From the NCBI GenBank assembly GCA_958295465.1, contig OY282353.1, positions 4,889,001 to 4,953,000 of the forward strand: a stretch of 64,000 nt of DNA. Direction: 5' to 3'. A program made the translations under genes and the position numbers. The DNA comes from an uncultured Gammaproteobacteria bacterium. Its GTDB lineage: Bacteria > Pseudomonadota > Gammaproteobacteria > HK1. Under the pieces are notes generated by a model, which was given only the letters and a program-made list of their open reading frames with translations, made no database searches and had not been told where the DNA came from. Positions 53,993 to 61,823 of the stretch are shown piece after piece (the first letter of the stretch is position 1; every line of letters begins with the position of its first letter).

Positions 53993-55920
53993 GCCGGGGC
54001 GCGGTTCCACCAGCGCCGGAACTCGTCGTCCGCGGTGGTCCCGAGCCCGCCACGCTCGCCGAGTCCGCGCAGATAGCCGAGGACCTCGCCGGACGATACG
54101 ACATCACCGTACTTCGCGTCGATGTCGAACAGGTTGACCTCGTGCGGCGTCTGCGCCCGATCGCCCACCGCGTCGCGAACGACCACCGTGTGGAAACCGT
54201 ACTGCATCGAATCGATGGCGGATGCGCGGATGCATCCGCTCGTGGTGCACCCGGCCATGACCAGGGTGTCCACCCCGAGGCCCCGGAGCTCCATGTCCAG
54301 CCGGGTGTCGAAGAACGCACTCGCGTACTTCTTCAACACCACCGGCTCGGAAGGCCGCGGGCGGATGCGTTCGTCCACCTGCACCCAATCGCTTCCCTTG
54401 ATCAGGATCGAGAGCGCCGGAACCTTCGCGACGAATTGCCCGGCATCGCGCAGATGGGATTCGTAGGCGACGGTGGTGAAGAAGACCGGGAGCGCACGCG
54501 ACCGGAACTCTGCGAGCAGCTTCGCGGTGACCGCCAGCTCGGCGCCGTAGTCGCCGCCGAGCCCGGTGCCCGGATCGGTGAAGCCTTTGATGAAATCGAC
54601 GATCAGGAGGGCGGGCCGCGTCCCGTAGCCCGAACGGGCCGAGAACCCCTTGCGCTCGTATTCGGCGCCCGTCGCAGCTTGCCAGTCGCCCGCCGCGCGC
54701 CCGACCCCGGCCGCCCGCGCGCCGTGCCGTCCTTCACTGCCCGCTCGTTTGCTGCCTGCCGTTGCGCCACCCGAGAACCCGGTGGGTTGTGCGGTACGGG
54801 TCACTCCGCCCGCCTTCCTGCCGTCTGACGACGCCCCGGAGAACGTGCGGGTGCCCTCGCCCGCCGGACCCGGCCGGGTCGCCGGGGCCGGCGAATGCGG
54901 TGATCGGGCCGCCGCGGTCCCGGCGAGCACGGGCAGGACCGATCTCCCGTAGGCATCGAGGGTCTCGTCTTCCGCGTCGTGCATGAGGTAGATGGCGAAG
55001 TGGTCGGCCCCGATGTCCCGCAACGTGGTGAGCTTCGCGATGTGGTCCTCGACCCGCCCGAGCACGCAGAAGCGGTCGACGACGTCGTCCGGAACGAAGT
55101 CGGTCGCGGGGTTGCCGGCGCGGCCGTGGTGGGCGTAGTCGTAGTCCGCGCGGTCCTTGATGTAGTCGGTGAGCGCCTTCGGCACGCCCGCAGAGCCTTC
55201 GCCGTAGCGCTTGACGAGATCCGCGACGTGGTTGCCGACCATGCCGCCGAACCAGCGAAGTTGCTCGCGCTGATGTGCGACGTCGTCGCCGACGTAGGCG
55301 GGCGCGACCACGCAGGTGGCGACCGAGCCCGGTGCACGCCCCTGCGCGGCGGCGGCGTCCGTGACCGCGGTCCGGGTCCATTCGAGAATTTGAGGATCGG
55401 CGAGCTGCAGGACGAAGCCGTCGGCGTGGCGCCCGACGCAATCGAGCGCGCGGGGGCCGTACCCGGCGCCCCACATGGGAAGGTCCCAGCCCTGCTCCAC
55501 CCAGGGAAACCGGAGCTCGGTCCCGTGGTAGTCCACCGTTTCGCCGGCCACCAGGCCCTTGACCACCCGCATGGCCTCCACCATCTCGGCGAGGGTCCGG
55601 GGCTTGCGCCCGATGACGCGCAACGCCGAGTCGCCCCGCCCGATGCCGCAGATCGTCCGCGGGCCGTAGGCGTCGTTCAGCGTCGCGAAGGTCGATGCGA
55701 GCACCGGCCAGTCGCGCGAGCCCGGGTTGGTCACCATCGGACCGACGATGACCCGCTCGGTCTCGGCCAGGATCCGGGCGAGGACGACGAACGGTTCCTG
55801 CCACAGCACCGGCGAGTCGAACACCCACACGTGGGTGAAGCCGTTCGCCTCGGCCCGCCTGGCGAGGTCCACCACGCGCCGGGCCGGGGGATCGGTCTGC
55901 AGTACGACGCCGAAGTCCAT
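53989..55920 (-). CDS. fusion of LLM-class flavin/F420 oxidoreductase and N-carbamoylsarcosine-amidase-like hydrolase
   Basis: Residues 1-337 form a luciferase-like domain close to the TIGR03842 group: MDFGVVLQTDPPARRVVDLA, ICGIGRGDSALRVIGRKPRT, PMWGAGYGPRALDCVG, QLRWFGGMVGNHVADLVKRY. Residues 338-411 are an Ala/Gly/Ser-rich linker. Residues 412-620 are an isochorismatase-fold hydrolase with the Asp-Lys-Cys triad (Asp442 in LLIVDFIKGF, Lys530/531 in VVLKKYASAF, Cys563 in AGCTTSGCIRASA) and the N-carbamoylsarcosine-amidase-type DPGTGLGGDYG. That enzyme makes sarcosine from N-carbamoylsarcosine, the product of N-methylhydantoinase (hyuAB downstream). Such a fusion is unusual. The TAG stop comes from an inserted MITE. 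Confidence 0.85.
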   Translation of the reverse strand: MDFGVVLQTDPPARRVVDLARRAEANGFTHVWVFDSPVLWQEPFVVLARILAETERVIVGPMVTNPGSRDWPVLASTFATLNDAYGPRTICGIGRGDSALRVIGRKPRTLAEMVEAMRVVKGLVAGETVDYHGTELRFPWVEQGWDLPMWGAGYGPRALDCVGRHADGFVLQLADPQILEWTRTAVTDAAAAQGRAPGSVATCVVAPAYVGDDVAHQREQLRWFGGMVGNHVADLVKRYGEGSAGVPKALTDYIKDRADYDYAHHGRAGNPATDFVPDDVVDRFCVLGRVEDHIAKLTTLRDIGADHFAIYLMHDAEDETLDAYGRSVLPVLAGTAAARSPHSPAPATRPGPAGEGTRTFSGASSDGRKAGGVTRTAQPTGFSGGATAGSKRAGSEGRHGARAAGVGRAAGDWQAATGAEYERKGFSARSGYGTRPALLIVDFIKGFTDPGTGLGGDYGAELAVTAKLLAEFRSRALPVFFTTVAYESHLRDAGQFVAKVPALSILIKGSDWVQVDERIRPRPSEPVVLKKYASAFFDTRLDMELRGLGVDTLVMAGCTTSGCIRASAIDSMQYGFHTVVVRDAVGDRAQTPHEVNLFDIDAKYGDVVSSGEVLGYLRGLGERGGLGTTADDEFRRWWNRAPA

Positions 55921-56631
55921 GATCCCCCTCCCGTCAACCGCGTTGCACCAACGCCCGATGCCGAGCTTTGCGCCAGCATTCCCGATGCCCGGCTGGCGGG
56001 CATCGCCGGTCCCGACCGGCCCCCGACCGGCCCCCGACCGACCGTCAGCGTATCAGCGCACGATACCAGCCTCCACCGGCAGGAGCGGGATCATTTCCGA
56101 AACGGCCGCTGCCGGGCCGGATAGCTCGCGTGACGCCTGGATCTCCCGGCCCGCAGGCTGCGGCTCGGTGGTGGTCCGCGGTGCCGTCGCCCGCGAACGA
56201 ATCCGGATGGCCGGAGCCGTCGAACCGCTCCGAATGGAACGCGGAGACATCTCCCGGCAACGGTGCGCATCGACGATGGCTGCGACGCGGCGGTAATGTT
56301 GCCGAGCGCCAGAGCGGCCCGCACTACAGCCCGCCTTGGTCCTCTCGCACGCGGAGGCGAACGGTTTCACGGGCATGGCGTCCTGCCGATCGGCGGTACA
56401 ATCGCCATCGTCGGGAGCGCGGCGCAGGCACGGCAACATGCCCGGCCCCGAACCGGAAATTCCCGCCATGCCTCGAAACACGGCTTCACGCATCGATTTC
56501 GCGGTATTCCAATCGCCCGGGTCCGGACGCCGAATCGTAGCGGTTCCGCGGCCGTCTGCGGGTGTGAGCGGAACTTCCTGGCCCCGAGCCGGAGCGTGAT
56601 CGTGTTGGCGACCCCGAGAACCCGCGCCGCC
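55921..56631. other. divergent intergenic region before the channel gene
   Basis: These 711 bases separate the hydantoinase operon from the mscK-like gene and should contain promoters for both. A short tandem CCCCGACCGGC motif (three copies) is at about 56015-56042. No ORF here has a ribosome binding site and family support. Confidence 0.4.
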
Positions 56632-59142
56632 ATGCACCGGAACGCCAGCCACACGGCCGCGCTGCTCCCCGGCATCGTGTTCATGATGTTCGCGGTATGC
56701 GCACCCGCCCAGACCCCGGGCACGGCGCCCGACGTCGAGAGCCGATCCGCCCACTGGAGCCTGCTGCTCGACCTCGTCACCGCCGAGCTCGACAAGCCGG
56801 AGATCAACCACGCCGTCATCGAGGCGTTCCGCCCGCAGATCGAGAAGATCGAGCGCGATGCCGCAGTCGCGGCGGTCGCGGCGGCGGCCGACGCCGAGAC
56901 GGTGCGGCAGCTTCTCGGCGCCCTGGGCCCGCCGCCGACCGACGGCGGGCCGCCCGAGCTGGCGGCGGTCGCGGCGGAACGCGCGGCGCTCGATGAACGC
57001 CGCGCCGAAAGCGAGGGGCGCGTCAAGCAGGCGGAGCTGATCTCCCTCCGGGCCCGGCAGGTGCTGGCTCGCATCGCCGAGGCACGGCGCGAGCGCTCCA
57101 CACGGCGCCTCCTGGAACGCGGCCCGTCGCCGCTGTCGTGGACGGTGCTCATGAACGCCGGACCGCATGCGCTGGGCATCGTCCGGACGCTGGCGGACGC
57201 GCCGTTCGACAAGTGGTTCCCGACCTCCGGCGGCGAGCGCTGGACCGATCCGCGGGTGCTGTTCCTCCCCGCCCTCGTACTGACGATCGTGCTCGTGGTC
57301 CCGGCCCGGCGCTGGATGCTGCGGCGCTACGTCCGCGACCGGGACGTCGAGGCGCCCTTCTTCGCGCACCGGCTCCGGGCCGCGGTCCTCGTCGGCGTCG
57401 CGAGAGGCGCCCTGCCCTCGCTCATCGGGCTCGTCCCCCTGGCGTTCCTGCTCTCCGTCCCCTTCGAACGGGGGATCGCCGGCGACGTCCTCGTCGCGGC
57501 GTTCAGCGTACTGGCGGGAGTCGTTCTCGCGGCAGGACTCGCGCGCGCCGCCCTCGCCCCGTACTCGCCGGACGGCTGGCGGCTCGCCCCGCTCACCCGC
57601 GAGGGCGCGCGCGGCCTCTACCACCGCACCCTCGCCCTCGCGTTTCTGGTCGGAGGGCTGCTCTTCATCAAGTACGCGAGCGAGCGCCATCTGGAGGTGC
57701 CCCCGGAGCTCGTGCTGTTCTACCGCATGCTCGCGCACTGCGCGGGGGCCGGATTCATCCTCCTGCTGCTGCCGGGGCGCCTGTGGCGCCGCCGCGAGGC
57801 GTCGCACGCGCCCATGCACATTCCCGGGCACGCACCGTCCGGCCATCCGCCCGGCCCGGCGTCCGGTCGCCGGGGTCCGCCGAGGTCGGGGAAGGTGCTG
57901 CGGACCGCGGCCGCGCTCGCCGCGGTCTCGGTCCCCTTCCTGTCGCTCACCGGGTTCGACGCGCTCGCGAACTACCTGGTGACCAGCCTCGTCAAGTCCG
58001 TCGTCGTGCTCGGTCTCGCCGTGATCGTGCATGGCGTCGCGCGCGACACCATCACCCTCGCGCTCACCGGACGCGGCGCGGGCGCCGAGGGCGGGTCGTT
58101 GCCCGACGACGACACGAGGCTGAGGTTCTGGCTCGTGGCCGCGACCGACACGGCGCTCGCGCTGGTCGTGGCGGCAGCCCTGCTGATGAGCTGGGGCCTT
58201 GCCTGGGCCGACCTCCGGGGATGGCTCGCGGACGCGGCGGACGGGGTGCACATCGGCTCGTTCCGGTTCTCCATCACCGACCTGCTGTTCGCCGCCATCG
58301 TCTTCGCCGCCCTCCTCGTGGCGACCCGCTGGCTGCAGCGCATCCTCGAAACCCGGGTCTTTCCCCAGACCCGTCTCGACGCCGGGATGCGCAACTCGCT
58401 GAAGACGACTGTCGGATACGCCGGGCTCCTCGTCGCGGTGGCGGCCGGTATCTCGACCGTCGGCATCGACCTCTCGAACCTCGCGATCATCGCCGGCGCG
58501 CTCTCGGTGGGCATCGGGTTCGGGCTCCAGAACGTCGTCAACAACTTCGTCTCCGGGCTGATCCTGCTCGTCGAACGCCCGGTCAAGGTCGGCGACTGGA
58601 TCGTCATCGGCGAGCACCAGGGCTACGTCCAGCGGATCAACGTCCGCGCCACCGAGATCCAGACCTTCCAGCGCTCGTCGGTGATCATCCCCAATTCCGA
58701 GCTGCTCTCCTCGGCCCTCGTCAACTGGACCCACAAGGACGCGGTGGCCCGGATCGACGTCCCGGTGGGGGTCTCCTACCATTCCGACGTCGAGCGGGTG
58801 CGCGAGACGCTCTTCGAGGTCGCCGAATCGCACCCCGAGGTGGCGCGACGGCCGGAGCCGGTCGTACTGTTCACGGCGTTCGGCGACAGCGCGCTCGACT
58901 TCGAGCTGCGCTGCTTCGTCCCGCAGGCCGGTGAGGTGTTCCGCATCGCCACCGAGATACGGTTCGAGATCGTGCGGCTGTTCCGGGAACGGGGTATCGA
59001 GATCCCGTTCCCGCAACGGGATGTGCATTTGCGCGGAGTGGACGTGCTGGCCGCGGCGGGGCGGGCGGACGGCTCCGGTGGTGGAAACGACCAGGAGCCG
59101 GGCCTGAATAGTCCCGGACTTTCCGGAGACTCCAGTCGTTGA
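56632..59142 (+). CDS. large MscS-family mechanosensitive channel with periplasmic N-terminal domain
   Basis: From the ATG at 56632 the protein has 836 residues: a signal-like segment (LLPGIVFMMFAVCAPAQ), a periplasmic coiled region (40-160, DUF3772-like), about ten membrane helices and a C-terminal MscS domain. The pore helix and following part read NLAIIAGALSVGIGFGLQNV and VNNFVSGLILLVERPVKVGD, then RATEIQTFQRSSVIIPNSEL, all typical of MscS. It resembles MscK/YbdG-like large channels that open under hypo-osmotic stress and release solutes. A low-complexity insertion (about 395-420) lies between helices. Longer upstream starts are not supported. Confidence 0.88.
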   Translation: MHRNASHTAALLPGIVFMMFAVCAPAQTPGTAPDVESRSAHWSLLLDLVTAELDKPEINHAVIEAFRPQIEKIERDAAVAAVAAAADAETVRQLLGALGPPPTDGGPPELAAVAAERAALDERRAESEGRVKQAELISLRARQVLARIAEARRERSTRRLLERGPSPLSWTVLMNAGPHALGIVRTLADAPFDKWFPTSGGERWTDPRVLFLPALVLTIVLVVPARRWMLRRYVRDRDVEAPFFAHRLRAAVLVGVARGALPSLIGLVPLAFLLSVPFERGIAGDVLVAAFSVLAGVVLAAGLARAALAPYSPDGWRLAPLTREGARGLYHRTLALAFLVGGLLFIKYASERHLEVPPELVLFYRMLAHCAGAGFILLLLPGRLWRRREASHAPMHIPGHAPSGHPPGPASGRRGPPRSGKVLRTAAALAAVSVPFLSLTGFDALANYLVTSLVKSVVVLGLAVIVHGVARDTITLALTGRGAGAEGGSLPDDDTRLRFWLVAATDTALALVVAAALLMSWGLAWADLRGWLADAADGVHIGSFRFSITDLLFAAIVFAALLVATRWLQRILETRVFPQTRLDAGMRNSLKTTVGYAGLLVAVAAGISTVGIDLSNLAIIAGALSVGIGFGLQNVVNNFVSGLILLVERPVKVGDWIVIGEHQGYVQRINVRATEIQTFQRSSVIIPNSELLSSALVNWTHKDAVARIDVPVGVSYHSDVERVRETLFEVAESHPEVARRPEPVVLFTAFGDSALDFELRCFVPQAGEVFRIATEIRFEIVRLFRERGIEIPFPQRDVHLRGVDVLAAAGRADGSGGGNDQEPGLNSPGLSGDSSR

Positions 59143-59261
59143 GCCGCCGGGGGAAGGAGCGGCTGAATCCATCAACGAGAGCGTCCCCGGAGATCCTTCC
59201 CGGTCGGTCTCGGAGTCTCAGGCGGTGCGCCTTTGCAAGGCGCTGCGCGCGACCCTGCTGC

Positions 59262-60296
59262 TCATGGTGTGGAGCCGGCCGGGGGCGGGCCGGTCGTGTG
59301 CCTGCGCACGATACTCGTGGGCAGAATATCGTGGCATACGCCTTCGGGTCCTTTGCCTTTGACACGCATCACGATACGCCTTGCCGCAAGGAGGCCGATC
59401 TCGCGCATCGACTGGCGGATCGTGGTCAGTCTGATCATCGACCAACTCGCCATCAAGATATCGTCGACACCGATGATCGACACATCTTCCGGTACGCTGA
59501 ACCCTAGCTTGTGGCAGGCATCGAGCGCTCCCATGGCAACGACGTCATTCGCGCAGAACACGGCCGTGGGCGGACTGGGAGAATTCATGAGACGGACGAT
59601 GCCCGAGTAACCCGCGTCGTGCGAATAGCTGCCCCAGATGATGTGATCTTTCGGGGGGGTGAATCCGGCGGTTTCGCACTCCTCCAGGCACCCGGAGTAA
59701 CGATCGAGGCTCGTCGATGTTTCCCGTGGGCCGAAAATGAATCCGATCCTGCGGTGACCGAGTTCGACAAGATGACGAGCCGCCTCGATTCCCGCCGTGT
59801 GGTTGTCACTTTCCACGACGTCAACGTTTCCACGCTTGTTCGAGCGAATGGCAAGGACAGTGGGAATTTGATGTTCAATCAGAAAATCGACCGCGGGGGA
59901 TCCGATCAATGCAGTTGTGACAATCACACCGTCAAGGGAAGTATCGATGAGCGACTGAAGCTTCTGCCCGCTTCCGAAACCCAACGTGTCGTCGATAATG
60001 AGGATCGTGTCGAATCCCAATACTTCCAATTCGTCATGGATCTGGCTGACGAGCTGCGAATAAAAGGAATTTTGCAGGTCCGTGACGACGACGCCGATGA
60101 GGCTCCGATGCTTGATGGAACCCCGTGTCCGTTTCCTTGATTTCCTGTAGCCGAGCCGTTCGGCGATTTCGAAAATACGGTTACGCGTATCCTCGGCGAT
60201 CCCCGGATGACCGCTCAGGGCGCGCGAAGCGGTCGATTCCGATATACCCGCCTCGGAAGCGATGTCCCGCAGGGTTGCTTGTGGCGATCCACTCAT
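59262..60296 (-). CDS. LacI-family transcriptional regulator
   Basis: The 344-residue protein has an N-terminal LacI helix-turn-helix (ATLRDIASEAGISESTASRA, LSGHPGIAEDTRNRIFEIAE, RLGYRKS) and a periplasmic-binding-protein-like ligand domain (IGVVVTDLQNSFYSQLVSQI to SIIGVDDILMASWSMIRLTT). Such proteins repress sugar or polyol genes. Its codon use and composition are AT-richer than its neighbours, so it was probably acquired. The genes it would control (ABC permease, HisD-like dehydrogenase) survive only as fragments to its right. Confidence 0.93.
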   Translation of the reverse strand: MSGSPQATLRDIASEAGISESTASRALSGHPGIAEDTRNRIFEIAERLGYRKSRKRTRGSIKHRSLIGVVVTDLQNSFYSQLVSQIHDELEVLGFDTILIIDDTLGFGSGQKLQSLIDTSLDGVIVTTALIGSPAVDFLIEHQIPTVLAIRSNKRGNVDVVESDNHTAGIEAARHLVELGHRRIGFIFGPRETSTSLDRYSGCLEECETAGFTPPKDHIIWGSYSHDAGYSGIVRLMNSPSPPTAVFCANDVVAMGALDACHKLGFSVPEDVSIIGVDDILMASWSMIRLTTIRQSMREIGLLAARRIVMRVKGKGPEGVCHDILPTSIVRRHTTGPPPAGSTP

Positions 60297-60335
60297 GGAA
60301 TCCGCCGCAAGGAACCATCCACGTGGCGTTGACGT

Positions 60336-60701
60336 CTATCCGGCATTGGCTCGACCATAACGGCGTACTCGAAGATCGGCCCGGGCCTTGTGGCCCCGGA
60401 AACCCTCGAGCGCACAAAGCCGGGAGCACACCTCGCCGACTTTGGCCGACGCGGATGGAGAAACCCTCTGATATGTGCATGTCTTGATGAATTTGCCCAC
60501 CCGGAGGCCGCCCGTGTAGCGGGCGGCCCGGCCTGTCGGAAGGGTATGGTTTGTCCCCATGACTTTGTCTCCATACGCCACATTCGTCTCGTGGTCGACG
60601 AAAAGCGCGCCGTAGCTCGACATGTTGTCGAGATAGTAGTCCGGGTTTCCGGTCAGGATCCGGACGTGCTCGAATGCGAGTTCGTTTCCTGTTCCGGCCA
60701 T
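60336..60701 (-). pseudogene. HisD-family dehydrogenase, C-terminal fragment
   Basis: About 110 residues read GNELAFEHVRILTGNPDYYL, DNMSSYGALFVDHETNVAYG, DKVMGTNHTLPTGRAARYTG, GLRVGKFIKTCTYQRV and EVCSRLCALEGFRGHKARAD. This is the C-terminal quarter of histidinol-dehydrogenase-like enzymes, with the conserved GTNHTLPT; the CTYQRV form is typical of catabolic members rather than biosynthetic HisD. The N-terminal 300 residues are missing. It lies beside the LacI gene. Confidence 0.8.
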
Positions 60702-60781
60702 TTCAGCGTCGTCCCGGCAGAATATGATCCATCCTCAAGTTTCGGGATCCAGAATGACGGAAGAGTACTTCATCACCTGTA

Positions 60782-61258
60782 TCACTCGAATTCGAGCCGC
60801 ATGGTGAACACATCCGACTGGAGGCTTCGTGCAAAGAAAATCTTTACTTTGTCATCGAACGCCGTCATGAGAGTTTCTGCGCAACACCCAAAACGACTGT
60901 CGCCCAATCCTTGCTGCCTGTAGACCTCCTTCGCCGTGTCCATATTGAACTTGCGCCAGTCGATGTCCTCACGGTTCAAGAAATCATGCAAGACGTCCTT
61001 CTTCGCCCGGCTGAACATGCCGAGGGCGTGACGACAAAACATCGCGATAGAGGCGACGTTCAGCCATTTCCACACCATGAGCACGCATACCGTCTCCGTG
61101 ACCTCAATCCCATGACGCTTGCTGAAGCCCGCGCACAGGAGGTGTTGGTTGAGACGCAGCGTCTTCCATGCCGCGGCCAGCAGGTTGTCGATGGAGTGGT
61201 TTCCGTCGGTGAGGACGGTCCCGACCAACGATGGCAGAGGGGGGGGGCTTTGTGTCAT
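60782..61258 (-). pseudogene. IS4-like transposase with a large internal deletion
   Basis: The 158-residue frame joins the N-terminal part of an IS4-like transposase (AAAWKTLRLNQHLLCAGFSK, LGMFSRAKKDVLHDFLNRED, KEVYRQQGLGDSRFG) directly to its last 30 residues (CCAETLMTAFDDKVKIFFAR, SLQSDVFTMRLEFE). The whole catalytic core is missing, yet the frame is kept. A complete protein would have more than 400 residues. The element sits in a run of catabolic gene fragments. Confidence 0.78.
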
Positions 61259-61379
61259 GATTCATTCGGATCTTCCGTGTTCCGGTGTCTGGTGCCAACG
61301 ACCGGCATCCTGACACGTGCAAGGCCCTTTTCATGTGTTGTTCAACAGGTTGTCGATCGTTTCCTGTAGAAATGAATCC

Positions 61380-61589
61380 CGAAACTTGAGTGTTGAAGAT
61401 CATGACCAGAATCAGCGCACCGAGGAAAGCGCCGGCGATGCTGCCACGTCCGCCGCTCAATACCACTCCACCGATCACCGCAGCGACGATGGAGTCCAGT
61501 TCGTAACCGCGCCCTGCCCAGTTGTCCACCGTACCCACGTAACCGACCAGGAACAGTCCTCCCGTTCCCGTCGATAGGGAGCATATCAT
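61380..61589 (-). pseudogene. ABC sugar transporter permease (RbsC-like), fragment
   Basis: The minus strand encodes GYVGTVDNWAGRGYELDSIV, AAVIGGVVLSGGRGSIAGAF and LGALILVMIFNT, the conserved C-terminal third of ribose/xylose-type ABC permeases (the GGxxLxGGRGS motif). Both ends are missing: one side runs into the transposase remnant, the other into the mscS fragment. Confidence 0.8.
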
Positions 61590-61632
61590 GTTTTACTTGA
61601 TCATCGTGCGATCCGCCCGGACTCCGACCATT

Positions 61633-61820
61633 CCGCATCGCCACCGAGGTACGGTTCGAGATCGTGCGGCTGTTCCGGGAACGGGGTATCGAGATCCCGT
61701 TCCCGCAACGCGACCTGCACCTGCACGGGCTGGACGCGCTTACCGCGCCGGGCGGGCGATCCCGATGGTGGGAGCGGCCGAGAGCCGCCAGGAGCCGGAT
61801 AGTTGCGCGGACACTGCCTT
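61633..61820 (+). pseudogene. duplicate 3' end of the mscS-type channel gene
   Basis: The sequence FRIATEVRFEIVRLFRERGI then EIPFPQRDLHLHGLDAL repeats the end of the channel gene (FRIATEIRFEIVRLFRERGI, EIPFPQRDVHLRGVDVL at about 58940-59050) with high identity, then diverges. It has no start and is only the tail of a second channel gene. The two tails bracket the island 59143-61632. Confidence 0.85.
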
Positions 61821-61823
61821 CGC

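Noticed and set aside
56053..59175. Very long open frame (1040 codons) on the minus strand opposite the channel gene
   Set aside because: It is the antisense shadow of a GC-rich gene: the composition is Arg/Glu/Gly-rich with no domain, and the plus strand encodes a recognisable MscS-family protein.
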